From: Planctomicrobium sp.
GTDB lineage: Bacteria > Planctomycetota > Planctomycetia > Planctomycetales > Planctomycetaceae
Reading direction: 5' to 3'
DNA length: 6,309 bases
Assembly: GCA_018659505.1 (NCBI GenBank)
Contig: JABJMI010000412.1
Coordinates: forward strand, 1 to 6,309
Positions 1-5,689 of this stretch are shown here, one piece after another; within the stretch, counting starts at the first letter, position 1; each line of letters starts with the position of its first letter. A program made the translations under genes and the position numbers. Under the pieces are notes generated by a model. The model was not told the origin of the DNA and did no database searches. It saw only the letters and a list, made by a program, of their open reading frames with translations.

Positions 1-1
1 A

Positions 2-1576
2 ATGTTTCATGTTACCGAGACTGAGGATACTCCATGGAGAACCGGTCCTGAAATTCAAATCCAGGACAATGTAGATGGACACGATCCGCAGAAAGCTGGT
101 TGGTTGTATCAGCTTTATCAACCATCGAATGATCCGGCTTCTGGAGAAGTCCTTGATAGCACACGTCCGGCAGGTGAGTGGAATCAGCTGTACGTCAAAA
201 TCACTCCGAATCAAAGCGAAATCAATATGAACGGTGTTCGTTACGCTCGCTTCAAGAAGGGAAGTGATGATTGGGATAAACGAGTTGCAGCGAGTAAATT
301 TTCTAAGTATGAGAATTTCGGCAAACCCGAAGCAGGACACGTCGCTCTTCAAGACCACGGAAATGAAGTTGCTTTTCGTAATATCAAAATTCGCGATTTG
401 TCCGGTGAAAATCCAGTCAAGAATCCTGTCACAGGAGCATTGAATCTAGAACCAACTTTAGCTTTCCCCGACATGAATTGGGCAGAGTGGGATGCCGTTG
501 ACGAGAATGGTCGTCCACAGTCTTTCCGTCCGATTATTATTACTCACGCAGGCGACCAATCCGGAAGACTTTTTGTGATGGAGCAAAAGGGGAAGATATA
601 CACTTTCAAAAATGACGCCAAAACAACCGAGTCACAGGTCTTTCTTGATTTGACGGAGAAGGTCAGATACCTCGACCGACAGAATGAAGAAGGTTTTCTT
701 GGTATGACCTTCCATCCAAAGTTCAAAGAAAATGGACAGTTCTTCGTTTATTACACAGCAGAACCAGGCCTAATTTCAGTCATCTCACGATTCACTGTTT
801 CTAAGGATGATCCAAACAAGGTCGACCCCGCCTCTGAACTCGAAATCATGCGTATTGAACAACCTTTCTGGAACCACAACGGGGGAACAATCGAGTTTGG
901 TCCTGATGGCTTCCTGTATATCGCTTTAGGTGATGGTGGAAGTGGCAACGATCCTTATGGCAACGCTCAAAACCTTTCGAGCCTTTTAGGCTCAGTGCTG
1001 CGAATCGATGTTGATAAAACGCAGGATGGAAAGAACTACGCGATTCCTGCTGATAATCCTTTTGTTCGTCAAAAGGACGCACGACCAGAGATTTACGCAT
1101 ATGGAGTACGTAACCCTTGGAGATTCTCCTTTGACCGTGAAAATGGAATGCTTTGGCTCGCTGATGTTGGTCAAAATCTCTGGGAAGAGATCAACATTAT
1201 CACCAAAGGTGGCAACTTTGGTTGGAATGCTAAGGAAGGAAATTACCCATTCTCCGGAACGCTCAATCCTATTTCTCCTGTGACCGATCCCATCTGGGAA
1301 TACGATCACGGAGTCGGCAAGTCCATCACCGGTGGTCACGTTTACCGTGGAGCGAAACACCCCAGCCTCGTTGGGAAGTATGTTTATGCAGATTACGTTT
1401 CTGGGCAAATCTGGGCACTTCACTACGATACTGAAAAGAATCAAGTCGTGGCCAATGAAGAAATCCCTAGCGGAAAAATGCCCATCATCACCTTTGGAGA
1501 AGATGCCGAAGGCGAAATCTACTTCAGCACAGTGACCAACAACGGCAAAGGAATCTTCACCTTTAAGCAGAAGTAA
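2..1576 (+). CDS. DUF1080 domain fused to PQQ-dependent sugar dehydrogenase, 5' end outside window
   Basis: The visible 524 residues hold two domains. Residues 1-133 are the C-terminal part of a DUF1080 (3-keto-disaccharide hydrolase/LamG-like, sugar-binding) domain, with FHVTETEDTPWRTGPEIQIQ and the closing GHVALQDHGNEVAFRNIKIR. Residues ~150-524 are a glucose/sorbosone dehydrogenase beta-propeller: EEGFLGMTFHPKF (229-241), HNGGTIEFGPDGFLYIALGD (292-311), EIYAYGVRNPWRFSFD (363-378), GGNFGWNAKEGNYPF (403-417) and the late GGHVYRG (444-450). H292 aligns by motif with the catalytic His of soluble PQQ glucose dehydrogenase. The family oxidises sugars at C1 with PQQ, outside the cytoplasm; the exact substrate is unknown. 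The first Met lies inside the DUF1080 domain, so the real start and any signal peptide are upstream. The gene ends in TAA, is followed by a terminator and shows no damage. Confidence 0.93.
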   Translation: MFHVTETEDTPWRTGPEIQIQDNVDGHDPQKAGWLYQLYQPSNDPASGEVLDSTRPAGEWNQLYVKITPNQSEINMNGVRYARFKKGSDDWDKRVAASKFSKYENFGKPEAGHVALQDHGNEVAFRNIKIRDLSGENPVKNPVTGALNLEPTLAFPDMNWAEWDAVDENGRPQSFRPIIITHAGDQSGRLFVMEQKGKIYTFKNDAKTTESQVFLDLTEKVRYLDRQNEEGFLGMTFHPKFKENGQFFVYYTAEPGLISVISRFTVSKDDPNKVDPASELEIMRIEQPFWNHNGGTIEFGPDGFLYIALGDGGSGNDPYGNAQNLSSLLGSVLRIDVDKTQDGKNYAIPADNPFVRQKDARPEIYAYGVRNPWRFSFDRENGMLWLADVGQNLWEEINIITKGGNFGWNAKEGNYPFSGTLNPISPVTDPIWEYDHGVGKSITGGHVYRGAKHPSLVGKYVYADYVSGQIWALHYDTEKNQVVANEEIPSGKMPIITFGEDAEGEIYFSTVTNNGKGIFTFKQK

Positions 1577-1613
1577 TTTCAACCAAAGAGCAGCGAGTGC
1601 CCTGCTAAATATC

Positions 1614-1659
1614 AAGCCCCGCCAAATTGAGTGAGTGACTCAGTATGGTGGGGCTTTTT
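1614..1659 (+). terminator. Intrinsic terminator of the sugar dehydrogenase gene
   Basis: AGCCCCGCCA (1615-1624) pairs with TGGTGGGGCT (1646-1655), with one G-U pair, and runs into TTTTT at 1655-1659. The loop can form a second small stem, TGAGT (1628-1632) with ACTCA (1638-1642). It lies 38 bases after the TAA stop and in the same direction, so it most likely ends that transcript. Confidence 0.88.
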
Positions 1660-1707
1660 CTGTGGTGCTATGAATTCGTAACGATTCACAATATTGAAAC
1701 TATTGCC

Positions 1708-1740
1708 TAACCACGAAACACACAAATGACACGAAAAAAG
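1708..1740. repeat. Short CACGAAA-rich tract, probable dispersed repeat
   Basis: The tract holds CACGAAA at 1712-1718 and again at 1730-1736, with CACACAAATGA between them; a third CACGAAA occurs at 1891-1897, just after the nearby inverted-repeat element. I recall A-rich tracts of this type scattered between genes in planctomycete and related genomes, but one window cannot show dispersal. No gene is visible from 1660 to 1758. Confidence 0.3.
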
Positions 1741-1758
1741 GCAGTGACAGGCAGAGTC

Positions 1759-1893
1759 GTAGGGGGGGAGTTTATCGATCCATCTGAAATGTGGTTTACG
1801 CAATCATTCGTGTATCAAAATCAGCAGTTCTTGATCGGGAAAACCGAGAATGTAACCCACCATTTCATCATCGGATTGCTTCACCTACCCCAC
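1759..1893 (-). repeat. Inverted-repeat element, copy A (degenerate)
   Basis: Read on the minus strand, this 135-bp stretch aligns end to end with copy B at 2343-2480. Shared blocks include GGTGAAGCAAT near the left end, then 19 identical bases (1852-1870 here, complement of 2366-2384 in copy B), and TTTGAT..CAC and ATTGCGTAA further on. Copy A has lost much of its terminal symmetry: one end reads GTGGGGTAGGTGAAG, the other CTCCCCCCCTAC. It looks like the older or more mutated copy. The open frame across it (1726-1965) encodes peptide resembling a frame across copy B only because the DNA is repeated; I do not call it a gene. No target-site duplication is obvious. Confidence 0.75.
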
Positions 1894-1897
1894 GAAA

Positions 1898-2044
1898 TTA
1901 ACACCAACTCCAGCGGAACAAGCACAGTTGACCGACCACACATGGTCAACCGAAGAACTCTATGATATTGTTATAGAGCATGGGGAATCCAAGAATGTCT
2001 TATTAACACGGCACGGCAGGAGAGGAGACTTGGATTGTGATTGA
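1898..2044 (+). pseudogene. C-terminal remnant resembling a transposase tail
   Basis: The frame beginning TTA at 1898 reads LTPTPAEQAQLTDHTWSTEE and continues for about 27 more residues to TGA at 2042-2044. The TPA..A.LTDH.WS.EEL pattern resembles the C-terminal tail of IS-encoded transposases that I recall from planctomycetes and cyanobacteria; the family (perhaps IS1-like) is uncertain. It has no start codon or catalytic part and begins five bases after repeat copy A, so it is a scrap left after truncation. The last 8 bases overlap the 44-aa gene in another frame, so the residues after EELY may be read-through rather than original protein. Confidence 0.35.
2022..2027 (+). promoter_or_regulatory. 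Shine-Dalgarno site that fixes the GTG start of the 44-aa gene
   Basis: GAGGAG, within the purine run AGGAGAGGAGA (2018-2028), ends nine bases before GTG at 2037. The strength of this site is the main argument that the tiny downstream frame is translated. Confidence 0.65.
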
Positions 2045-2171
2045 CTGGTATTTTGACAATCTGCGAACACTACAAGCCATAGTCATCATCTTTATGGTTG
2101 TGGCTTCTTTTGTTTGGATTTGGATTCCGATCTACAAGAGCATCGGCAAGAGTCAGAGCGACTTTGAATAA
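2037..2171 (+). CDS. Small single-pass membrane protein, 44 aa, function unknown
   Basis: GTG-initiated frame of 44 codons ending in TAA at 2169-2171. The product starts MIDWYFDNLRTLQ, has one hydrophobic helix at about residues 14-33 (AIVIIFMVVASFVWIWIPIY), and ends in a polar tail, KSIGKSQSDFE. The size, single helix near the N-terminus, aromatic-rich border and short charged tail recall CcoQ-type subunits of cbb3 oxidase, but no cytochrome oxidase gene lies nearby and the likeness is too general to assign. The strong Shine-Dalgarno, the clean start/stop and the non-random hydrophobic profile argue that it is real. It lies between repeat elements and an upstream transposase-like scrap, so it may be a displaced gene. 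No terminator is clear after it; TGGTATC/GATACCA (2173-2179/2201-2207) could form a weak stem without a T run. Confidence 0.6.
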   Translation: MIDWYFDNLRTLQAIVIIFMVVASFVWIWIPIYKSIGKSQSDFE

Positions 2172-2256
2172 GTGGTATCGTTTGAGCGGCTTCAAAATAA
2201 GATACCATCCGAACTTCAGACGGCTGATGTGTTACTGAAGCTGAAGCAAAATCAAC

Positions 2257-2315
2257 TCACGCAGAGCCGCAGAGAATGAAATGAAAAACTCTACACTCTC
2301 TGCGGCTCTGCGTGA
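2257..2315. repeat. Perfect 19-bp palindrome, dispersed-repeat type
   Basis: TCACGCAGAGCCGCAGAGA (2257-2275) is the exact reverse complement of TCTCTGCGGCTCTGCGTGA (2297-2315); the 21-bp loop between them is A-rich. The ACGCAGAG..CTCTGCGT motif is one I recall as a common intergenic repeat in environmental bacteria. It lies 27 bp before inverted-repeat copy B. There is no T run, so it is a poor terminator. Its role is unknown. Confidence 0.8.
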
Positions 2316-2342
2316 TTCATGATTTCTGAAACAACCAATTTC

Positions 2343-2480
2343 GTAGGGTGGGTGAAGCAATGCGTTGATGAAATGGTGGGTTACGTTCTTGATTTCCTCG
2401 ATGAAGAATTGTTGAGTTTGATTCACAACTCATTGCGTAACCCACCGTTCACGTAAATCGTCGAACTTCACCCACCCTAC
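2343..2480 (+). repeat. Inverted-repeat element, copy B (well preserved, MITE-like)
   Basis: 138 bp with perfect 15-bp terminal inverted repeats, GTAGGGTGGGTGAAG (2343-2357) and CTTCACCCACCCTAC (2466-2480), plus an inner perfect pair, GGTGGGTTACG (2375-2385) with CGTAACCCACC (2436-2446). The whole unit can fold into one long interrupted hairpin. It encodes no transposase, so it is either a MITE-like non-autonomous element or a REP-type hairpin. Copy A lies about 450 bp to the left in reverse orientation. It ends about 100 bp before the 211-aa gene and could lie in its leader. Confidence 0.82.
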
Positions 2481-2562
2481 CTCTACTGAAGGTGGAGTTC
2501 CGACAGGGAAAAAAGCTCCAGTATTCTTAAAAGATAGACCAATAGTTCTAGACACAATTGAG

Positions 2563-2567
2563 AGGAG
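2563..2567 (+). promoter_or_regulatory. Shine-Dalgarno site that decides the ATG at 2579
   Basis: AGGAG at 2563-2567 lies 11 bases before ATG at 2579. The longest open frame starts with TTG at 2558, but that would put the ribosome binding site inside the coding sequence, so the ATG is preferred. The spacing is slightly long. Confidence 0.6.
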
Positions 2568-2578
2568 AACCCCTTGAT

Positions 2579-3214
2579 ATGAAACACCTTCAACAATTAC
2601 TACTTACTAGTATTGGAAACCAAGTTAAGAAACATGGGTTCAAGCCTCGCCTCAAGATGCAGGTGTTTCATCGCTACTACGATTGGGGAAGAGATTCACT
2701 ACATTTGTGTTTTATCAATCATGTCGATGACTTTGATGTAACGGCAGATATAGCAATCCGATTCGACAGATTGGAAGAGTTAATCAATGAAGAAAACCAT
2801 CTTATAACAAAAGCGGAAAAGAAAGATACAAGTACGATTGGAGTGGAATTGGGAAATCTTGCAGAGGGTGAACAGAAGAGATGGACAGTTCGGCAAGAAA
2901 GTGACGTCGCAGGCGTTGCAAAAGAAATCACTGACTACTTTGAGAAGGTCGGAATTCCTTACCTTTCAAAGTATGGAGATATGAGAGAAACGATGGAGGT
3001 TTTGTCTGGGGAAGAACGTGACTCTTGGATGCACTCTCCTTTGGATGACTATCGTGCAAAAGCAGCCGTTGGTCTCGCCTGGTTGTTAAACGATCAACGA
3101 AGATTTAATGTACTAGTTGAAAGTAAGCGAGAATTTCTTGCAAACGTAAGTAATCAAAACATCAGTGTCGAATCATTTGATAAGTTCGTAGACTCTATTA
3201 GAAAACAGACCTGA
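2579..3214 (+). CDS. Hypothetical 211-aa protein, DUF4304-like, linked to an RHS fragment
   Basis: Intact frame from ATG 2579 to TGA 3212-3214; no signal peptide or membrane segment, so cytoplasmic. It opens with an amphipathic helix and KKHGFKP, then beta-rich VFHRYYDWGRDSLHLCFINH and DFDVTADIAIRFDRLEELIN. A polar central part follows, then EITDYFEKVGIPYLSKYGD and a helical C-terminal third (LDDYRAKAAVGLAWLLNDQR). The opening 'helix, GFKP, aromatic strand' and the later 'F.KVGIPYL.KY' resemble DUF4304-type proteins, which are uncharacterised; this is recall, not a search. The stop is followed at once, in frame, by an RHS-repeat fragment, which invites an immunity-protein reading but does not prove it. 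A TATTCT at 2522-2527 is a possible -10 box with no convincing -35. Confidence 0.85.
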   Translation: MKHLQQLLLTSIGNQVKKHGFKPRLKMQVFHRYYDWGRDSLHLCFINHVDDFDVTADIAIRFDRLEELINEENHLITKAEKKDTSTIGVELGNLAEGEQKRWTVRQESDVAGVAKEITDYFEKVGIPYLSKYGDMRETMEVLSGEERDSWMHSPLDDYRAKAAVGLAWLLNDQRRFNVLVESKREFLANVSNQNISVESFDKFVDSIRKQT

Positions 3215-3226
3215 CGCCGCAGTTGT

Positions 3227-3385
3227 CACATTTACGATGCCTCTCCAAACAGGTTTACACAAACCGAAACCGATACCCGCGGGATCGTGAAGAATGTTTA
3301 CGACAATGCGAATCGGTTGCTGACAAAAGAAGATTCTTTGGGGATCACGACTTATACGTATGATGCCAATGGAAACGAGCTGACT
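3227..3385 (+). pseudogene. RHS/YD-repeat protein fragment
   Basis: The frame reads HIYDASPNRFTQTETDTRGI, then VYDNANRLLTKEDSLGITTY and TYDANGNELT. These are successive YD repeats (YD.....L....D..G....Y.YD..GN) typical of RHS and teneurin-type shell proteins that carry toxins in polymorphic toxin systems. Only about 53 codons survive. There is no start codon; the frame is that of the preceding gene, just after its TGA. At about 3386-3393 the YD pattern stops and the IS4 remnant begins, so the insertion probably cut the RHS sequence. It is too small to act alone and is a relic. Confidence 0.8.
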
Positions 3386-3389
3386 GATC

Positions 3390-4805
3390 TGCTCCTAAGA
3401 CGACGGGTGGCACTTAACGCCGTTAACCCTTTTTTGATTGTTTGATGTTTTGGGCGGTTTGGATTTGTTTGGGGGTGGCTTTGTTGATCTTTGGTTTGCC
3501 GGCGGGGCGTTCTTGTTTCTTTCTCGGGAAGTCGCGGCTGGTTTTGTCTTTGCGTTTGTATTCATCCAGTAACGCATTGCGGAGCAGATGATTGAGGCGT
3601 TGCCCTTTCTGCTGAGGATGCAGATAATCGCTGGCGACTCTACGAAAGGCTTTCAACGATTGCGCGATGCTCAAACGCTGCAACGGAACCCCTTGTGAGA
3701 CAAGTTCTCGCGAGGCATACAGACCAATCCCCCACAGTCCGACCAACGACCACTGCAGTTCAACCTCTGCATTTGGAGCAGCGTGGCTGCGAAGTTGACG
3801 ACGTCCGAAGGTCTGTTTCAGGTGTCGAAAGAACACTTCCACACCCCAACGACCACGATACAAGTCAGCGATTTGTTTCTCGCTCAACCGACTTTTGTTA
3901 GTAACGCTCGTGATGAGATAAACCGGATGTCACGTGCTCTGCACAACCACCAAACGGAACACCAATGGGGGTTGCTCGCTTCGGGCAGCCTTGTCGGTCC
4001 AGACGTAAACGATCCCATTTGATTCCCGCACATAACCCAGTTTCTTCAACAACTTCACATTCGCTCCGACGCGCACTAAGAGTTGAGAACCACTTTCCAG
4101 AACAGTCCTGGCAAAACCATACCCAACAAAGCCTGCATCACCGGTGAGCAGCGCATTCTCGGGCAAACTGTCGAGCATCTCTAACGCATGAGCACGCTCG
4201 CTGCTGTCGGCAGGACCGGTTCTCCAGTCCCACGGCAAGTTGAGCCCTACGTGGAACAGCGTTGTCAGAAAGACCTGCGACTGCTCGATCTTCTTGGTCG
4301 CGGCTCGGTCATTCGGTTTCTTACGACGGTTGTGCTTGCTGTCCTGACGTGCATGAGAATACGCCTGCTGATTCGATTTCGTTCTTGGCAATGACACCTT
4401 GCTGCCGTCCACTCCGAAGACAACGAATCCCTGCCGCATCCAATCATCGGAAGAGAGGCTCTCCATACGTTTTCGAAGCGTCACCTGCAAGGTCGTGATG
4501 AGTGGTCCTGTCCAGCGAATCAACACCTTCATAAAGGCCTGATACGACGTGGCTGTCTTGGCTGACTCGCTTTGCAAATGTTGAATCAGTCGTTGTGCAC
4601 AGGCAAATCGTTCGAGTAATGTGGACTCATTTGACCACGCCCAGAGAATGGCTGTCCATGTGAGCCACTGCGGCGTCCAAGTGGATTGTTTGCGCATTTG
4701 AATCGCCGACCAATCGACACCAGCAGTCAACCATTGCAAGGCTTTGAACAAATCGGCAGAATTGAATCGTACGCCTCGTGCGTATTGGTCTTGATGCGAC
4801 CTTGC
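3390..4805 (-). mobile_element. IS4-family insertion sequence, truncated at its transposase 5' side
   Basis: The left boundary is inferred where the RHS reading stops, near 3386-3393. From there CTCCTAAGACGACGGGTGG and the palindrome TTAACGCCGTTAA (3414-3426) lead into the transposase stop codon. If this is the IS end, its reverse complement should appear beyond the transposase 5' end, near 4800, but I find none; group II intron sequence is there instead. The element is therefore incomplete and cannot move on its own. Both boundaries are approximate. Confidence 0.65.
3423..4787 (-). pseudogene. IS4-family DDE transposase broken by one in-frame TGA and missing its start
   Basis: Two stretches in the same frame form one transposase. 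Counting from TTG at 4751, the first acidic residue is D115 (VFGVDGSK), the second D205 (LLTGDAGFVGYG), and the third is in the IS4 YREK signature: Y298, R301, E305, K312 in DLYRGRWGVEVFFRHLK. The C-terminus is a Lys-rich tail. Codon 274 is TGA (3930-3932 on the minus strand), between VVVQST and HPVYLITSV; there is no frameshift, so a single change such as CGA to TGA explains it. The frame continues upstream of 4751 as QYARGVRFNSAD, which reads as transposase, but no ATG, GTG or TTG fits before intron sequence intervenes. Complete, it would be somewhat over 442 aa, normal for the family. All catalytic residues remain, but the gene should be dead. Confidence 0.9.
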
Positions 4806-4889
4806 TCCGCTTCGCGGAACCGCCTGATGCGGACCCGCATGTCAGGTGGTGTGGGGAGGGTCATCCGTGAGGATGGCCCTTACCCGATT
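4806..4889 (+). ncRNA. Group II intron 3' end: domains V and VI only
   Basis: Domain V: ACCGCCTGA (4819-4827) pairs with TCAGGTGGT (4842-4850), the upper stem TGCG/CGCA (4828-4831/4836-4839) is closed by GACC, and a two-base TG bulge sits at 4840-4841, the hallmark of domain V. Domain VI follows: GGGTCATCC (4858-4866) pairs with GGATGGCCC (4871-4879) around GTGA. The TTACCCGAT end places a candidate branch-point A at 4882, 6-7 bases before the probable 3' splice site at 4888/4889. A small TCCGC-TTC-GCGGA stem (4806-4818) precedes domain V. The wording TGCGGACCCGCATG..GGTGGTGTGGGGAGGG matches bacterial group II introns as I know them. No 5' end, domains I-III or maturase is present, so it cannot splice in cis. 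Confidence 0.8.
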
Positions 4890-4890
4890 A

Positions 4891-4980
4891 TGGCGACTTG
4901 TCGAACATATTTCTGCAATCCGTTGGCTGAATGATCATCCCGCCACCGAAGCAACGTATGATCGCAAAGTCAATGCCTGA
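4891..4980 (+). pseudogene. 3' exon remnant: last ~30 codons of an unrecognised gene
   Basis: Directly after the intron's 3' end a frame reads WRLVEHISAIRWLNDHPATE and ends ATYDRKVNA at TGA 4978-4980. The composition is protein-like and the stop lies 14 bases before the next gene's ATG, as in an operon. This suggests that the intron had entered the 3' part of a gene just upstream of the HTH gene, and that the rest was lost with the intron's 5' part. I do not recognise the family. It could also be a chance frame. Confidence 0.4.
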
Positions 4981-4984
4981 ATTT

Positions 4985-4989
4985 AGGGA
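4985..4989 (+). promoter_or_regulatory. Shine-Dalgarno site for the ATG at 4995
   Basis: AGGGA lies five bases before ATG 4995. It supports this ATG, rather than the later in-frame ATG at 5114, as the original start of the HTH gene, although the two are now in different frames. Confidence 0.6.
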
Positions 4990-4994
4990 TTGAA

Positions 4995-5581
4995 ATGAAC
5001 TCATTCGAAATGCCGAACTTTGTAGTTCTGAAAAATATCTTCTCACACTCATCAACCACTACGAAGGTGATGATGCGAACTGTTATGTTGGGGGAAAGAG
5101 CCTTGGGTATGACATGAATTTAACTAAACGGCAAGTGCAGAATCTCTTTCGAAAACTGAAAGGCTATCGGCTAATCAAACGAATAGAGCACCCCGGCAGG
5201 ACAAACAAAATACGAATAGATTGGGAGGGAGCTAAACTCCCATCACCCAAACACAAAAGGAACACAAAGCTGAATCGTGCGGATTTTAATGATGGAAATT
5301 TAAAGAAATGGAAACTCAATATTGTATCCCACGAATTCGATACACTTCATCCGAGTTATTCACGATTTGGAGAAGCTGTGAAAGCGGGAGTGGTTTCAGA
5401 AGAACGAAAAGTACGGTTCTTGATCCTATGGATTCATGTTCGTAACCGCTTTCGGAAGGAAAATTGAGGAAATCCGGGAGGGCTGTTCATTACGCTGTTG
5501 TTTGCACGAAAGTGAGAAGGCACTGACGCTGATGAAAAACAAGTCCGTGGGTTTCTTAAATTTAGCGATTCAAGCGAATGA
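4995..5581 (+). pseudogene. Winged-helix/HTH DNA-binding protein gene, one frameshift and two internal stops
   Basis: From ATG 4995 the product starts MNSFEMPNFVVLK; at the A5 run 5031-5035 the frame must slip by one base to continue KYLLTLINHYEGDDANCYVG and GKSLGYDMNLTKRQVQNLFR. This is the winged-helix layout of replication and phage-type HTH proteins: first helix, 'SLGYDMNLTKRQVQNLFRKL' recognition unit, then the wing KGYRLIKRIEHPGRTNKIRI. The open frame stops at TGA 5465-5467, but GNPGGLFITLLFARK follows in the same frame, the (R/K)NP.GLF..LL motif common near the ends of such proteins, then a second TGA (5513-5515) and EGTDADEKQVRGFLKFSDSS to TGA 5579-5581. Original length was ~195 aa. 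The ATG at 5114 would drop the first helix of the domain. It probably served the same element as the integrase downstream. A 117-aa fragment (5114-5467) may still be made. Confidence 0.72.
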
Positions 5582-5689
5582 ATTTTTCGACTTAAAAGGC
5601 GAGTTTGAACCGAAACAATCATTCCGTTGAAAACATTTCATCCATTCTACCTCAACTTCGTTATCATCATTTCACCTTTCGCTTTCCAT

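Noticed and set aside
992..1615. 207-codon open frame on the minus strand
   Set aside because: It lies wholly antisense to the well-supported sugar dehydrogenase gene and shows no recognisable domain; it is a shadow of that gene's codon pattern.
1708..1897. Repeated CACGAAA motifs considered as a CRISPR array or origin iterons
   Set aside because: The spacing is irregular (18 and then about 160 bases), the repeat is only 7 bases, there are no uniform spacers and no cas or replication gene adjoins it.
1726..2426. Two short frames (plus strand 1726-1965, minus strand 2232-2426) that share the peptide pattern NVTHHFI..LLH.P.EI and look like a small paralogous family
   Set aside because: The likeness comes from the two copies of the inverted-repeat element, which are read in the same relative frame. 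Neither frame has a ribosome site or protein-like composition outside the repeat.
4686..4934. 82-codon plus-strand frame across the IS/intron junction
   Set aside because: It runs antisense through the transposase start and then through intron domains V and VI, so it is not a protein gene.
3930..5581. Several in-frame TGA codons inside otherwise readable genes, suggesting that TGA codes for Trp or another residue
   Set aside because: The intact 524-residue gene uses TGG freely and contains no internal TGA, the 211-aa gene ends with TGA, and the integrase also carries TAG and frameshifts. Pseudogene decay explains the data better.
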